A stretch of DNA of 64,000 nt from Staphylococcus arlettae (GTDB taxonomy: Bacteria > Bacillota > Bacilli > Staphylococcales > Staphylococcaceae), in assembly GCF_002902345.1 (NCBI RefSeq), contig NZ_PPQB01000023.1:66299-130298 (forward strand). The letters run 5' to 3'. A program made the position numbers and the translations under genes. The notes below the pieces were generated by a model, which was not told the origin of the DNA, ran no database searches, and was given only the letters and a program-made list of their open reading frames with translations. This document shows positions 46,460-55,553 of this stretch, in pieces; position 1 is the stretch's first letter, and every line of letters begins with the position of its first letter.

Positions 46460-47710
46460 ATGCTGCTTTATACAAAGAGAGTTATGTCCAAAAGCACGTT
46501 GATAGTAGTCTTCTTTGCACTACTTTTAATGGCAGTAGCAACAAATCAAGTTTCTGCTCACGCTACATTAGAAAGTACAACGCCTGCTCAAAACAGTGTA
46601 GTATCGCATCCTCAACAAATAGAATTGCACTATAATGAACCAGTAAATACTAAATATTCTAGTATTACAATTTTTGATGATAAGGGAAAGTCTCTTGGTG
46701 AATTTAAACCAACAAATTCTGGAACCAACCAAACTTTGACCTTTGATGTAGGCCAACTGGACAACGGGACACACAAAGTGAGTTGGCATACAACATCAGC
46801 TGATGGTCATGAAATTCAAGATGAATTTGAATTTTCTATTAATAAAAAGACTACAAGTAATATAGATGTTACACCACCGTTTTATGAGACTTCTAACTTT
46901 TGGTTTGGTCTATTTAGATTTATTACTGAAGGGAGTCTTATCGTATTAATGGGATCATTTTTAGTCAATAGTGTAGCCAAACGTTACCAATTACCGACAT
47001 ATTTGGCATTCTTTAGTTACAAACCAATCTCTTGGATATTAAGTGCTATGGCATTTATAACGGCTATTATTTACATAATGACATTGTCTCCAGAACTTGT
47101 TTCAAACATAATGGCTTTAGACATGACTGCATTATTGCAAGCGCCATTCTTATTAGCAATGATAGCTATAATAGTATTGTTACTATTATTTACTTTAAAT
47201 GAGATGATGACTATTTGGTATATAGCAATCTCTTTAATTATTATTGTGACATTAAGTATGTCTGGACATGTTTGGGCCCAAAGTTTTCCATTGTGGTCAA
47301 TTATACTACGATCAATACATTTATTAGGCATGGCATTATGGCTAGGCGGTATGGTGTACTTAGTTTGGTTAGCAACTACTAAACAGTTGCAAGACATTGT
47401 AAAAGTAAAACGGTTTTTCTTTAAACTTAATCTAGGCGCAGTGATTGCACTTGTCATATCTGGAGTATTGATGGCAATAGACGAAACAAGTCTGGCGGCT
47501 ATTTGGTCTAGTGTAACAACTTGGAGCAGTTTGTTTTATGTAAAAATAATTGGAACTATTTTAATGATCACATTAGGTGGTTATCAAAGTTTTAGAGCTT
47601 TAACGAACTTACAAAAAGTTAATAAGAAAGTATTATATTGTGAAATAATAATTGGTATTATGTTAGTGCTAGCTGGCATTATTATGAGTCAAATTCAAAT
47701 ACCAAGTTAA
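46460..47710 (+). CDS. CopC-CopD fusion copper transport protein (YcnJ-like)
   Basis: 416 residues. Signal peptide, then a CopC domain beginning HATLESTTPAQNSVV (mature N-terminal His as copper ligand) and containing HYNEPVNTKYSSITIFDD and HTTSADGHEIQDEFEFSI. About eight membrane segments follow, forming a CopD domain (ending about residue 410) with His in SIHLLGMALWLGG. Family role: copper import or handling at the membrane. AGGGGGA precedes the ATG. First of three probably cotranscribed genes. Confidence 0.88.
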   Translation: MLLYTKRVMSKSTLIVVFFALLLMAVATNQVSAHATLESTTPAQNSVVSHPQQIELHYNEPVNTKYSSITIFDDKGKSLGEFKPTNSGTNQTLTFDVGQLDNGTHKVSWHTTSADGHEIQDEFEFSINKKTTSNIDVTPPFYETSNFWFGLFRFITEGSLIVLMGSFLVNSVAKRYQLPTYLAFFSYKPISWILSAMAFITAIIYIMTLSPELVSNIMALDMTALLQAPFLLAMIAIIVLLLLFTLNEMMTIWYIAISLIIIVTLSMSGHVWAQSFPLWSIILRSIHLLGMALWLGGMVYLVWLATTKQLQDIVKVKRFFFKLNLGAVIALVISGVLMAIDETSLAAIWSSVTTWSSLFYVKIIGTILMITLGGYQSFRALTNLQKVNKKVLYCEIIIGIMLVLAGIIMSQIQIPS

Positions 47711-47722
47711 AGGAGTAGAACA

Positions 47723-48307
47723 ATGATTAAAAAAATAAGTTTAATGGCATTCTTTGTCTTTACAATGGTATTAATGACTAATATTGCTAATGCCCATGTA
47801 ACATTAAATCCAGACAAAAGTGAACCGGGAGCATATGAAAAACATGATGTGCGTGTGCCAGTAGAGAAGGATACGAATACAACAAAGGTCGAATTAGTAG
47901 TGCCTGATGGGTTACAATTAGTAGCAGTAGCACCAGTGGACGGTTTCAAACATAAATTTACTAAAGATTCAAAAGGTAATATAACAAAAGTTACTTGGAC
48001 TGCAACAGGTGAAGGCATCGGACCTAATGAATTTATTGATTTTCCAATACAAGTGGCAAATTCTGAAGAGGAAGGTCAATATAAATGGAAAGCTTACCAA
48101 ACTTACGAAGATGGTGAAACCGTAAAATGGACAGGTGGTAAGGATGCTGAAAAACCAGCACCTGTTACGACTGTGAGTGCCAACACTGCTCAAGAGCAAG
48201 GTGAGAGCAAAGATGAAGAGCAACAAAATACTACACCTTTATGGATTGTCGCTATTATAGCTATTATTTTGTCACTAATTGCTATTTTTAAAAAGACTAA
48301 AAAATAA
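47723..48307 (+). CDS. YcnI-like copper-binding membrane-anchored protein (DUF1775)
   Basis: 194 residues. Signal peptide, mature start HVTLNPDKSEPGAYEKHDVRVPVEKDTNTTKVEL (His1 and Trp/Glu copper brace of the YcnI family), GAN-like domain to about residue 135, then an acidic QEQGESKDEEQQ linker and a C-terminal membrane helix. In Bacillus the ycnI gene accompanies ycnJ, as here (12 nt gap). AAAGGAG precedes the ATG. Confidence 0.88.
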   Translation: MIKKISLMAFFVFTMVLMTNIANAHVTLNPDKSEPGAYEKHDVRVPVEKDTNTTKVELVVPDGLQLVAVAPVDGFKHKFTKDSKGNITKVTWTATGEGIGPNEFIDFPIQVANSEEEGQYKWKAYQTYEDGETVKWTGGKDAEKPAPVTTVSANTAQEQGESKDEEQQNTTPLWIVAIIAIILSLIAIFKKTKK

Positions 48308-48352
48308 TAGTATGTTATAACGGGCAGTGGTTGATAAGAAGGGAGATATATT

Positions 48353-48769
48353 ATGCGTAGAATTTTATATGCATTTTTGGTTTATACAATTTTAGGGTTA
48401 TTGAGTGGATTTTACTATAGAGAGCTTACCTTAGCATATGACTTTACAGGAGAGACACAATTAGTCGTTGTGCATACGCATACGTTAATATTAGGTATGT
48501 TTATGCATCTAATCATGCTTCCTTTAAATAAAGTGTTTAAGTTAAGTAGTTACTATTTATTTAACTGGTTCTTTATTATTTATAATTTAGGTGTATTATC
48601 GACAGTTGGAATGATGTTTACTAAAGGTACATTCCAAGTAATTGGTAAAAACGTACCAGAATCATTTGCTGGTTTTGCTGGTATTGGACATACAACTTTA
48701 ACAGCAGGATTTATCTTGTTATTCTTTTTATTAAGAAATGCAATAGTTAAAGCTCCTCATAATGAATAA
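48353..48769 (+). CDS. DUF2871 membrane protein
   Basis: 138 residues, four membrane segments. GLLSGFYYRELT, VVHTHTLILGMFMHLIMLP (three His in or near TM2) and FAGFAGIGHTTLTAGFILLFFLL identify DUF2871. The conserved His residues could ligate heme or metal, as in related membrane proteins; not shown. AGAAGGGAG precedes the ATG. Last gene of the copper cluster. Confidence 0.8.
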   Translation: MRRILYAFLVYTILGLLSGFYYRELTLAYDFTGETQLVVVHTHTLILGMFMHLIMLPLNKVFKLSSYYLFNWFFIIYNLGVLSTVGMMFTKGTFQVIGKNVPESFAGFAGIGHTTLTAGFILLFFLLRNAIVKAPHNE

Positions 48770-48793
48770 ATAATCAAGGTACAACATATTACG

Positions 48794-48840
48794 AGAGAAA
48801 AGAACACAAACGATGTCTATTTGTGCACTTTTCTCTTTTT
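48794..48840 (+). terminator. Terminator of the copper gene cluster
   Basis: AGAGAAAAG and CACAAA pair with TTTGTG and CTTTTCTCT (48794-48836) and are followed by TTTT. Confidence 0.75.
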
Positions 48841-48885
48841 ATATAGGTCGAAATATGGATTTTTACGAGATATTGATGTTTTTCA

Positions 48886-48902
48886 TTGATAATGGTTATC
48901 AA
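48886..48902. promoter_or_regulatory. Fur box before iruO
   Basis: TTGATAATGGTTATCAA is a 17-bp palindrome (7-3-7) that matches the Fur core TGATAATNATTATCA except at the centre. It lies 47 nt upstream of the iruO start codon, implying iron repression. Confidence 0.75.
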
Positions 48903-48916
48903 CTATAGGATAATGA

Positions 48917-49981
<1,065 letters not shown>

Positions 49982-50056
49982 TATCATAATGTCTTACAAG
50001 AGATAGTTTAAGTCTTAATCTTATTAATTGAACAAATAAGTATAGGAGAATTACAA

Positions 50057-50458
50057 ATGATTGATATAAAACATGAACCACCAACTGTTGAAACATACCG
50101 TCGCTTAAGAAAAGACTCAGGTATGAGTGAAAAGACAATACAAGCAGCTGAACAAGGATTAGGCAATGCGTGCTTTGATGTTGTGATTTATGATGATGGT
50201 TACGGTTTTGCGATGGGCCGAGTAATTGGTGATGGTGGTACGGCATTTCAAATAATCGATGTTGCTGTAGACCCAAAATATCAAGGACTTGGTTATGGCA
50301 AAATGGTATTAACACATATTATGGATTATATCGAAGCGGTTGCTGTACCAAGTAGTTATGTAAGCTTAATTGCTGATTATCCAGCAGATAAATTATATAA
50401 ACAATTTGGCTTTGAATCTACTGAACCAAATTCAGGAGGTATGTATATAAAATATTAG
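50057..50458 (+). CDS. GNAT family N-acetyltransferase
   Basis: 133 residues. PPTVETYRRLRKDSGMS opens it; VDPKYQGLGYGKMVLTHIMDYI is the acetyl-CoA binding motif; ADKLYKQFGFESTEPNSGGMY closes it. It resembles small GNATs acting on arylalkylamines or unknown metabolites. TAGGAGAA precedes the ATG; single gene 75 nt after iruO. Confidence 0.85.
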   Translation: MIDIKHEPPTVETYRRLRKDSGMSEKTIQAAEQGLGNACFDVVIYDDGYGFAMGRVIGDGGTAFQIIDVAVDPKYQGLGYGKMVLTHIMDYIEAVAVPSSYVSLIADYPADKLYKQFGFESTEPNSGGMYIKY

Positions 50459-50609
50459 TGACTAACTATGTAATCACTAATAGCTAAAGTTTGATAACTT
50501 ATCTTAATATAAAACGAAGTTTATATTTTGGTATTCAAAAGACTATGCGAAAACAAACAAAAAGTTAAGCAAGAACTTGGTTTGGGTTAATGATATTTCA
50601 TAAAACTAA

Positions 50610-50686
50610 AGAAAACGTCAATTTCTATATCTTCTTAATAGAAATTGACGTTTATTTTTTAGTCAAAGATAGTTATATCCCGACTC
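50610..50686. repeat. Intergenic repeat family C, copy 2 (opposite orientation)
   Basis: 77 bp; the reverse complement aligns along the full length with 24096-24172: GAGTCGGGATATAACTAT, GACTAAAAAATAAACGTCAA, then the ACGTCAATTTCTAT / ATAGAAATTGACGT stem. The stem can act as a terminator for the sugar porter gene on the minus strand. Confidence 0.8.
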
Positions 50687-50700
50687 GTTTTAGTATGTTT

Positions 50701-52059
50701 TTATTCCTTAAGATGAGCTTCAGTAGCATTTGTTCGAGCACGTAAATCTGCTTCGATTTCTTCTAAACTACGTCCGCGTGTCTCTGGTAAATACTTGATT
50801 ACAAAGAATAATGCGAAAATACCAATGACTGCAAAGATTAAGAAGACTTGTTCTACCGGTAAAACTTCAGTCAACATTGGGAAGAATTGTGCTACAAGTA
50901 AACTACCAATTGATAACACAAGTGCTGCTACACCTGTTGCTGCACCACGTGCACGCATTGGGAATAATTCTGGTAACATAACCCATAATACTGGTCCCCA
51001 AGTGAAACCGAAAAATATAATGAATATTGTTAGACATAAAATAATAATCCAAGCAGAAGATTGAATTCCAATAGCCCAAATCAATATTGCCATGATTAAT
51101 AATGAAGAGACCATACCAATATTACCTATAACAAGTAAACGCTTACGGTCAACTTTATCAATAATCATAATAGCGACAATTGTAATTAAAACGTTAACTG
51201 TACCGATACCCACAGTACCTAAAATTGATGTGGCATCGCCTAAGCCAGCTTTACTAAATATCGTAGGAGCATAATAAATTATGGCATTGATTCCAATAAT
51301 TTGTTGGAATAACGCGAAGACTGCACCAATAATTAGTGTTGGTCGTAGCCATGGTGATTTCAACACATTCCATGTGCTATCAGAAATACGATTGATTTCT
51401 TTCATAGCGGCAATTTCTTTATCGATTTCACTGTCATTAAATGTTAAACGCATTACATCACGTGCAGCTTTTTCACTTTTATGTTCTAACAACCATCTTG
51501 GGCTTTCTGGCATAAAAGCAACACCGATTAATAAAATTAATGATGGTACGACTGCTAAACCAAGCATCCATCTCCAACCTTCGATTGGTGCTAAAGCATA
51601 ATTGATTAAGTATGAAGATAAAATACCGATAGTAATCATTAATTGATTTAATGAACTAAGTGAACCACGTTGTGCAGTAGGTGCCATTTCCGATAGATAA
51701 ACCGGTACGATGGCAGTTGAACCACCTACAGCTAGTCCAATAATTAAGCGGCCAATAACTAATACTGGCATAGAAGGAGCCAATGCTAAAATCAAGGCAC
51801 CAATGATAAATATAATTGCAATAATAAAGACGACGCGTCGTCGACCAAGTCGATCTGACATAGGACCACTTGCACCTGAACCGACAATAGCACCAATGAG
51901 CATAGAAGATACTACAAGTCCTTCAGTAAAGCTATTTAGTGGAATATCATCTTTAATGAAAAGTAAGGCACCTGAAATAACTCCCATATCATAACCATAA
52001 AGTAATCCTCCAAGTGCACCTAAGAAGAAAATGAGTTTCTTATTTACTTTTAATCCCAT
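50701..52059 (-). CDS. Sugar porter family MFS transporter (YwtG/CsbC-like)
   Basis: 452 residues, 12 membrane segments. Sugar-porter signatures: GYDMGVISGALLFI in TM1, GPMSDRLGRRRV (2-3 loop), PVYLSEMAP, PESPRWLLEHKSEKAARDVMRLT at the central loop, QQIIGINAIIYYAPTIF in TM7 and PETRGRSLEEIEADL at the C-terminus. It is a proton-linked importer for a hexose, pentose or inositol; specificity unresolved. A 13-of-14 cre site is upstream. Confidence 0.9.
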   Translation of the reverse strand: MGLKVNKKLIFFLGALGGLLYGYDMGVISGALLFIKDDIPLNSFTEGLVVSSMLIGAIVGSGASGPMSDRLGRRRVVFIIAIIFIIGALILALAPSMPVLVIGRLIIGLAVGGSTAIVPVYLSEMAPTAQRGSLSSLNQLMITIGILSSYLINYALAPIEGWRWMLGLAVVPSLILLIGVAFMPESPRWLLEHKSEKAARDVMRLTFNDSEIDKEIAAMKEINRISDSTWNVLKSPWLRPTLIIGAVFALFQQIIGINAIIYYAPTIFSKAGLGDATSILGTVGIGTVNVLITIVAIMIIDKVDRKRLLVIGNIGMVSSLLIMAILIWAIGIQSSAWIIILCLTIFIIFFGFTWGPVLWVMLPELFPMRARGAATGVAALVLSIGSLLVAQFFPMLTEVLPVEQVFLIFAVIGIFALFFVIKYLPETRGRSLEEIEADLRARTNATEAHLKE

Positions 52060-52094
52060 AAAAAATTCCCCTCCTGATTAAATTCATAAACACA

Positions 52095-52108
52095 AGTATA
52101 CGCTTTCA
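52095..52108. promoter_or_regulatory. cre site of the sugar porter gene
   Basis: On the minus strand TGAAAGCGTATACT matches TGWAARCGYTWNCW at 13 of 14 positions. About 36 nt upstream of the start codon. Confidence 0.65.
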
Positions 52109-52225
52109 TTTTATTCTTGTAAATAATAAAATATAACTATATTATTTATTTGTACGGATTATTATTTGAAAATGACTATTTAATAATTAAAATTAAATTA
52201 AAAACAATTTGTGAATACATGAAAA

Positions 52226-52273
52226 AGGAAGTATATAACAGCATCTGAATAAAATTGCTGTTATATACTTCCT
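52226..52273 (-). terminator. Terminator of the YhdH gene
   Basis: Perfect 18-bp stem AGGAAGTATATAACAGCA / TGCTGTTATATACTTCCT with a 12-nt loop. Read leftward it ends in TTTTTC. Confidence 0.85.
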
Positions 52274-52308
52274 CATATAGTTATTGAGTTACGTTGTAAA
52301 ATATTGAT

Positions 52309-53298
52309 TTATGCTTCGAAATCAATAATAATGCGACCTTCATTTTTATGGTTAACCACTGTTTCAATGCTAGACTCAAGTTCTGAGAAGCTAATGACAG
52401 TTTTGATATCGTGTAATTGTTTTGGCTTAAGATCTTTTGCTAATCTACGCCAAATTAATTGTCTCTTACGTAAATTCGTATAGACAGAATCGATTCCAAA
52501 GATATTAACACCACGTAAAATAAATGGGAAGACTGAAGTTGCAAAGTTATCGCCACCAGTCATACCTATAGCAGCAACACTACCATTGTAATCTAAATGT
52601 TTTACAGCATGTGCTAATCCATCCCCGCCGACAGGGTCAATTACTGCTTGCCAAGTACGTTTTCCGAGTGGTTTAGAGTCATTGTCAGGGAGGCGATCAA
52701 TAATTTCTTTAGCACCAAGGGTTTGCAATTTGTCTGCAGCTGATGTTTTGCCTGTACTGGCAATAACTTTAAAGCCTATTTCTTTTAGCATCATAACGGC
52801 TAATGTCCCAACTCCGCCTGATGCTCCTCGAACTAGTACAGGTGCATGTTCAATTGATAATCCGTTATGTTCCAATGTTTCAATTGCCAAACCAGCAGTA
52901 TAACCTGCCGTACCATAAATCATTGCTTCTTCTAGTGTTAAATCTTTAGGCAGTTTGACAAGCCATTCTTCTTTTACACGAGCGTATTCGCTAAAGCCGC
53001 CGAAATGGGCTACACCTAAGTCAAAACCAGTAACTATTACTTCATCGCCTGGTTCATATGCATGGCTGTCAGACGCTTCTACTACACCAGCTAAATCTAC
53101 ACCTGGAACCATTGGATAAGATTTGACAATCTTATTTCCAGTTGTAGTTGCTAATGCATCTTTATAATTGATTCCAGAATATTTAACTTTGATTAGTACT
53201 TCACCTTCTGGAAGGTCATCTATCGTTAATTCTTTAAATTGACTAATTACTTTGTTATCTTGTTCATCGACTACTAAAGCCTTAAATGTCTCACTCAT
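52309..53298 (-). CDS. YhdH/YhfP family quinone oxidoreductase (acrylyl-CoA reductase-like)
   Basis: 329 residues, zinc-free medium-chain reductase. FKALVVDEQDN, KYSGINYKDALATTTG, YPMVPGVDLAGVV and the NADPH motif VLVRGASGGVGTLAVMMLKEIG identify the family. The AcuI member reduces acrylyl-CoA; others act on quinones. AGGGAGTG is about 10 nt before the ATG. Monocistronic. Confidence 0.9.
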   Translation of the reverse strand: MSETFKALVVDEQDNKVISQFKELTIDDLPEGEVLIKVKYSGINYKDALATTTGNKIVKSYPMVPGVDLAGVVEASDSHAYEPGDEVIVTGFDLGVAHFGGFSEYARVKEEWLVKLPKDLTLEEAMIYGTAGYTAGLAIETLEHNGLSIEHAPVLVRGASGGVGTLAVMMLKEIGFKVIASTGKTSAADKLQTLGAKEIIDRLPDNDSKPLGKRTWQAVIDPVGGDGLAHAVKHLDYNGSVAAIGMTGGDNFATSVFPFILRGVNIFGIDSVYTNLRKRQLIWRRLAKDLKPKQLHDIKTVISFSELESSIETVVNHKNEGRIIIDFEA

Positions 53299-53618
53299 TG
53301 CGCTATGGCACTCCCTTATGTAATTTTAAATTTATGAACAATATAAAAACTAAAATATACTCTATCACGAATTTATTGCCTATACAATACGCTGTAGTTA
53401 TTCTTAATGTAAGTAAACGCTTTATATTGAAATTAAACACAATTATATGGTTTATTATTATTCATGCAACTGGTCTATTATAAAATAATTATAAATGTTT
53501 AACAATATTAGGACTAAAATTAAGTTGGCAGAATTTATAAAAGATTTTAATTGAAATGTAATACATATATTTATATTATAGGGATAACTTGTTATAAATT
53601 AAGAGGAGATAATTTATT
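53299..53618. other. 320-nt divergent intergenic region
   Basis: Between the YhdH and PaiA-like genes. AT-rich; no repeat, hairpin or operator stands out. A 65-codon reading frame at 53286-53483 overlaps the YhdH start and lacks a usable ribosome binding site. Promoter-like TATTAT/TATAGG near 53574-53583 may serve the acetyltransferase. Confidence 0.45.
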
Positions 53619-54143
53619 ATGACATATCAAATTGATTTAGTAAGACGAGCCGAAGTACAAATGTTACGTGATATCTGTATTACTACTTTCCGAGAAACAT
53701 TCGAAGGTAGTTACAGTGATGAAGATTTTCGTGACTTTTTTGAAAGTGCCTATAGTATAGAAGCTTTAGAACAAGAATTGAATAACCCGCAATCTGAAAC
53801 TTACTTTTATAGAGAACATGGTGAATTATTAGGATTTTTTAAAATAAATGTAGATGCAGGACAAACAGAAGCAAAAGGTACAGAGTATTTAGAATTACAA
53901 CGTATTTATTTTGTTAAAGATGCACAAAGTGGTGGTAAAGGTACACGTGTCTTTAACTTTGTATTACAGCGTGCACAAGAATTAGCTAAAACCAAAATCT
54001 GGCTCGGTGTTTGGAAACATAATAAACAAGCATTGCAATTTTATAAAAAACATGGGTTCGTCAAAACTGGAGAGCATCAATTTATTACAGGAAATACAAT
54101 TGATCTTGATGCAGTTATGGAAAAAGAGTTAACAACCAATTGA
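53619..54143 (+). CDS. GNAT acetyltransferase, PaiA-like
   Basis: 174 residues. LRDICITTFRETFEGSYSDEDFRDFFESAYS, LELQRIYFVKDAQSGGKGTRVFNFVLQRA (acetyl-CoA loop; KGT rather than KGiG) and IWLGVWKHNKQALQFYKKHGFVKTGEHQF match PaiA-type polyamine acetyltransferases. GAGGAGA precedes the ATG. Polyamine acetylation is a family-based guess. Confidence 0.82.
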   Translation: MTYQIDLVRRAEVQMLRDICITTFRETFEGSYSDEDFRDFFESAYSIEALEQELNNPQSETYFYREHGELLGFFKINVDAGQTEAKGTEYLELQRIYFVKDAQSGGKGTRVFNFVLQRAQELAKTKIWLGVWKHNKQALQFYKKHGFVKTGEHQFITGNTIDLDAVMEKELTTN

Positions 54144-54172
54144 ACTCCAAGTAAACCTTATATTAATACTCA

Positions 54173-54286
54173 AACTGTCGACAAGGTCTCTGGCTTTGTC
54201 GGCAGTTTTTTATGCACGCTTTCCGCGGGCACTGCTTCAGCCTGTAGTCTTCAGCGAGTGCTATTCCCGCAGGAGTCGGCATAATC
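54173..54286. repeat. Intergenic repeat family B, fullest copy
   Basis: About 114 bp: hairpin ACTGTCGACAAGG / CTTTGTCGGCAGT with T6 (also terminator of the PaiA-like gene), GCACGCTTTCCGCGGGCACT, GCTTCAGCCTGTAGTCTTCA, GCGAGTGCTATTCCCGCAGG and AGTCGGCATAA. The GCGGGCACTGC and GCGAGTGCTATTCCCGC parts pair with each other, so the whole unit can fold. Reverse copies are at 34769-34851 and 21700-21787. Confidence 0.8.
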
Positions 54287-54328
54287 CACTGCCAATAAAT
54301 AATACGCTGGTTTTGTTTACGCTTTTAT

Positions 54329-54460
54329 AGGTTGGGATAATATTGATTCATCCCCGTCCCATTTCAAAGAGACAGTAGCTGATTGTTTTGAAAATGCGTT
54401 TCAAATGAAGCTTTGTTCGATACTAGTCATGCTTGCTGGGGTGGGATTTCTGTCCCAATT
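54329..54460. repeat. Intergenic repeat family A, divergent copy
   Basis: AGGTTGGGATAATATTGATT, GACAGTAGCTGATTG, TTTTGAAAATGCG, ACTAGTCATGCTTGCTGGGG and TGGGATTTCTGTCCCA follow the order of the 6085-6246 unit with many substitutions. Sits 43 nt after a family B copy, filling the gap 54144-54632. Confidence 0.75.
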
Positions 54461-54632
54461 TCTGAATACAGTTTGTATGTAAATTGAAAATAAATTTTTA
54501 TGAAATATGTTTATTTGAAATTTTTTAGTGTATAACATAGTAATTCTTGCTATGAAAGTGGAGTGAAGCATATTACATAGTGAAATATCTACGAATTAGC
54601 AAGTGTACAAAAAATAGAGGAGGTTGTTTTAA

Positions 54633-55457
54633 ATGAAAAAACTTTTGGCAGGTTTCTTAACATTATCGCTTGCTTTGGCTGCATGTTCTAATGGGGGCGA
54701 TGAAGGTTCGGACAACGGCGGATCTGACGATAATAAATCAAAAGATTCAGCTAGTGACAGTAAGAAAAATAATGATGATAGTTCAAAAGACTCAAAAGAT
54801 TCGAAAGATGGAGAAGATAAATCAAACTCTGACAACAAAGATGGCAACTCAGAAGACGATAGCAGCTCTAATGGCTCTGATGACTCTAATAGTGCTAGTA
54901 GCTCTGACAGTTCTGATAGCGATTCAAGTAGTTCAGATTCAAGTGCTAGTAGTAATGGTAATAGTGGAGACCAAGCTAGTGACAGTGCTAATGGTACTGC
55001 TAACGACAGTAACAGTGCTAATAGCGGAGTAACTAATAATGCTGGGGCAGATAGTGCTTCTGATGATGCAACAGCTAACGCTGGTAATGGAGCGTCTAGT
55101 GATGCGAATGCTAATAATGGTAATGCTAATAGTGGTAATGCCAATGGTTATGTGCCACCTTATCAAGGAGAAAATGCAGTACCAGTATCACAAAACATTA
55201 CATCATCAAATGTAGATCCTCAACAAGCGTTACAAACGTTACCTAATTTTGAAAATTCTTTAGCAAACGCTACGTCAGAAGTTAATGCTATTAATGGACA
55301 AAATAATGCATATAATGATTATGCAATTGAAGGTAGTGAAGGAAATTACAGTTATATCTTTAGTTTCCAAAACCAAGCTCAACCTGGTACCTACGCTATA
55401 GCTACAGTTGACCAACAAGGTACTGTACGTGTAGTAGATCCAGCTTATCAACAATAA
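54633..55457 (+). CDS. Ser/Asp/Asn-rich surface lipoprotein
   Basis: 274 residues. Lipobox LAAC (Cys18), then about 145 residues of low-complexity acidic Ser-Asp-Asn-Gly-Ala-Lys sequence (residues 20-165, with runs such as SSDSSDSDSSSSDSSAS), then a C-terminal domain of about 105 residues starting YVPPYQGENAVPVSQNITSS and ending VRVVDPAYQQ. The linker resembles the SD stalk of Sdr proteins but on a lipid anchor. AGGAGG precedes the ATG. The C-terminal domain is not recognised; similar lipoproteins occur in S. aureus. Repetitive DNA may vary in length. Confidence 0.75.
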   Translation: MKKLLAGFLTLSLALAACSNGGDEGSDNGGSDDNKSKDSASDSKKNNDDSSKDSKDSKDGEDKSNSDNKDGNSEDDSSSNGSDDSNSASSSDSSDSDSSSSDSSASSNGNSGDQASDSANGTANDSNSANSGVTNNAGADSASDDATANAGNGASSDANANNGNANSGNANGYVPPYQGENAVPVSQNITSSNVDPQQALQTLPNFENSLANATSEVNAINGQNNAYNDYAIEGSEGNYSYIFSFQNQAQPGTYAIATVDQQGTVRVVDPAYQQ

Positions 55458-55494
55458 TAACAAGGGACTGGGATATAAATTCCTTTCTCAAAAT

Positions 55495-55531
55495 AAGAGG
55501 ACTAATCCGTAATATGGATTAGTCCTCTTTA
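55495..55531. terminator. Bidirectional terminator
   Basis: Perfect 14-bp stem AAGAGGACTAATCC / GGATTAGTCCTCTT (55495-55508 with 55516-55529), 7-nt loop, between convergent genes. Confidence 0.85.
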
Positions 55532-55553
55532 TATTTAAAGCCTTACGATTTTG

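Noticed and set aside
54629..55144. Long antisense reading frame opposite the Ser/Asp-rich lipoprotein
   Set aside because: It is the Leu/Ser/Ala/Pro shadow of the low-complexity stalk, lacks a ribosome binding site, and the sense frame has a lipobox and AGGAGG.
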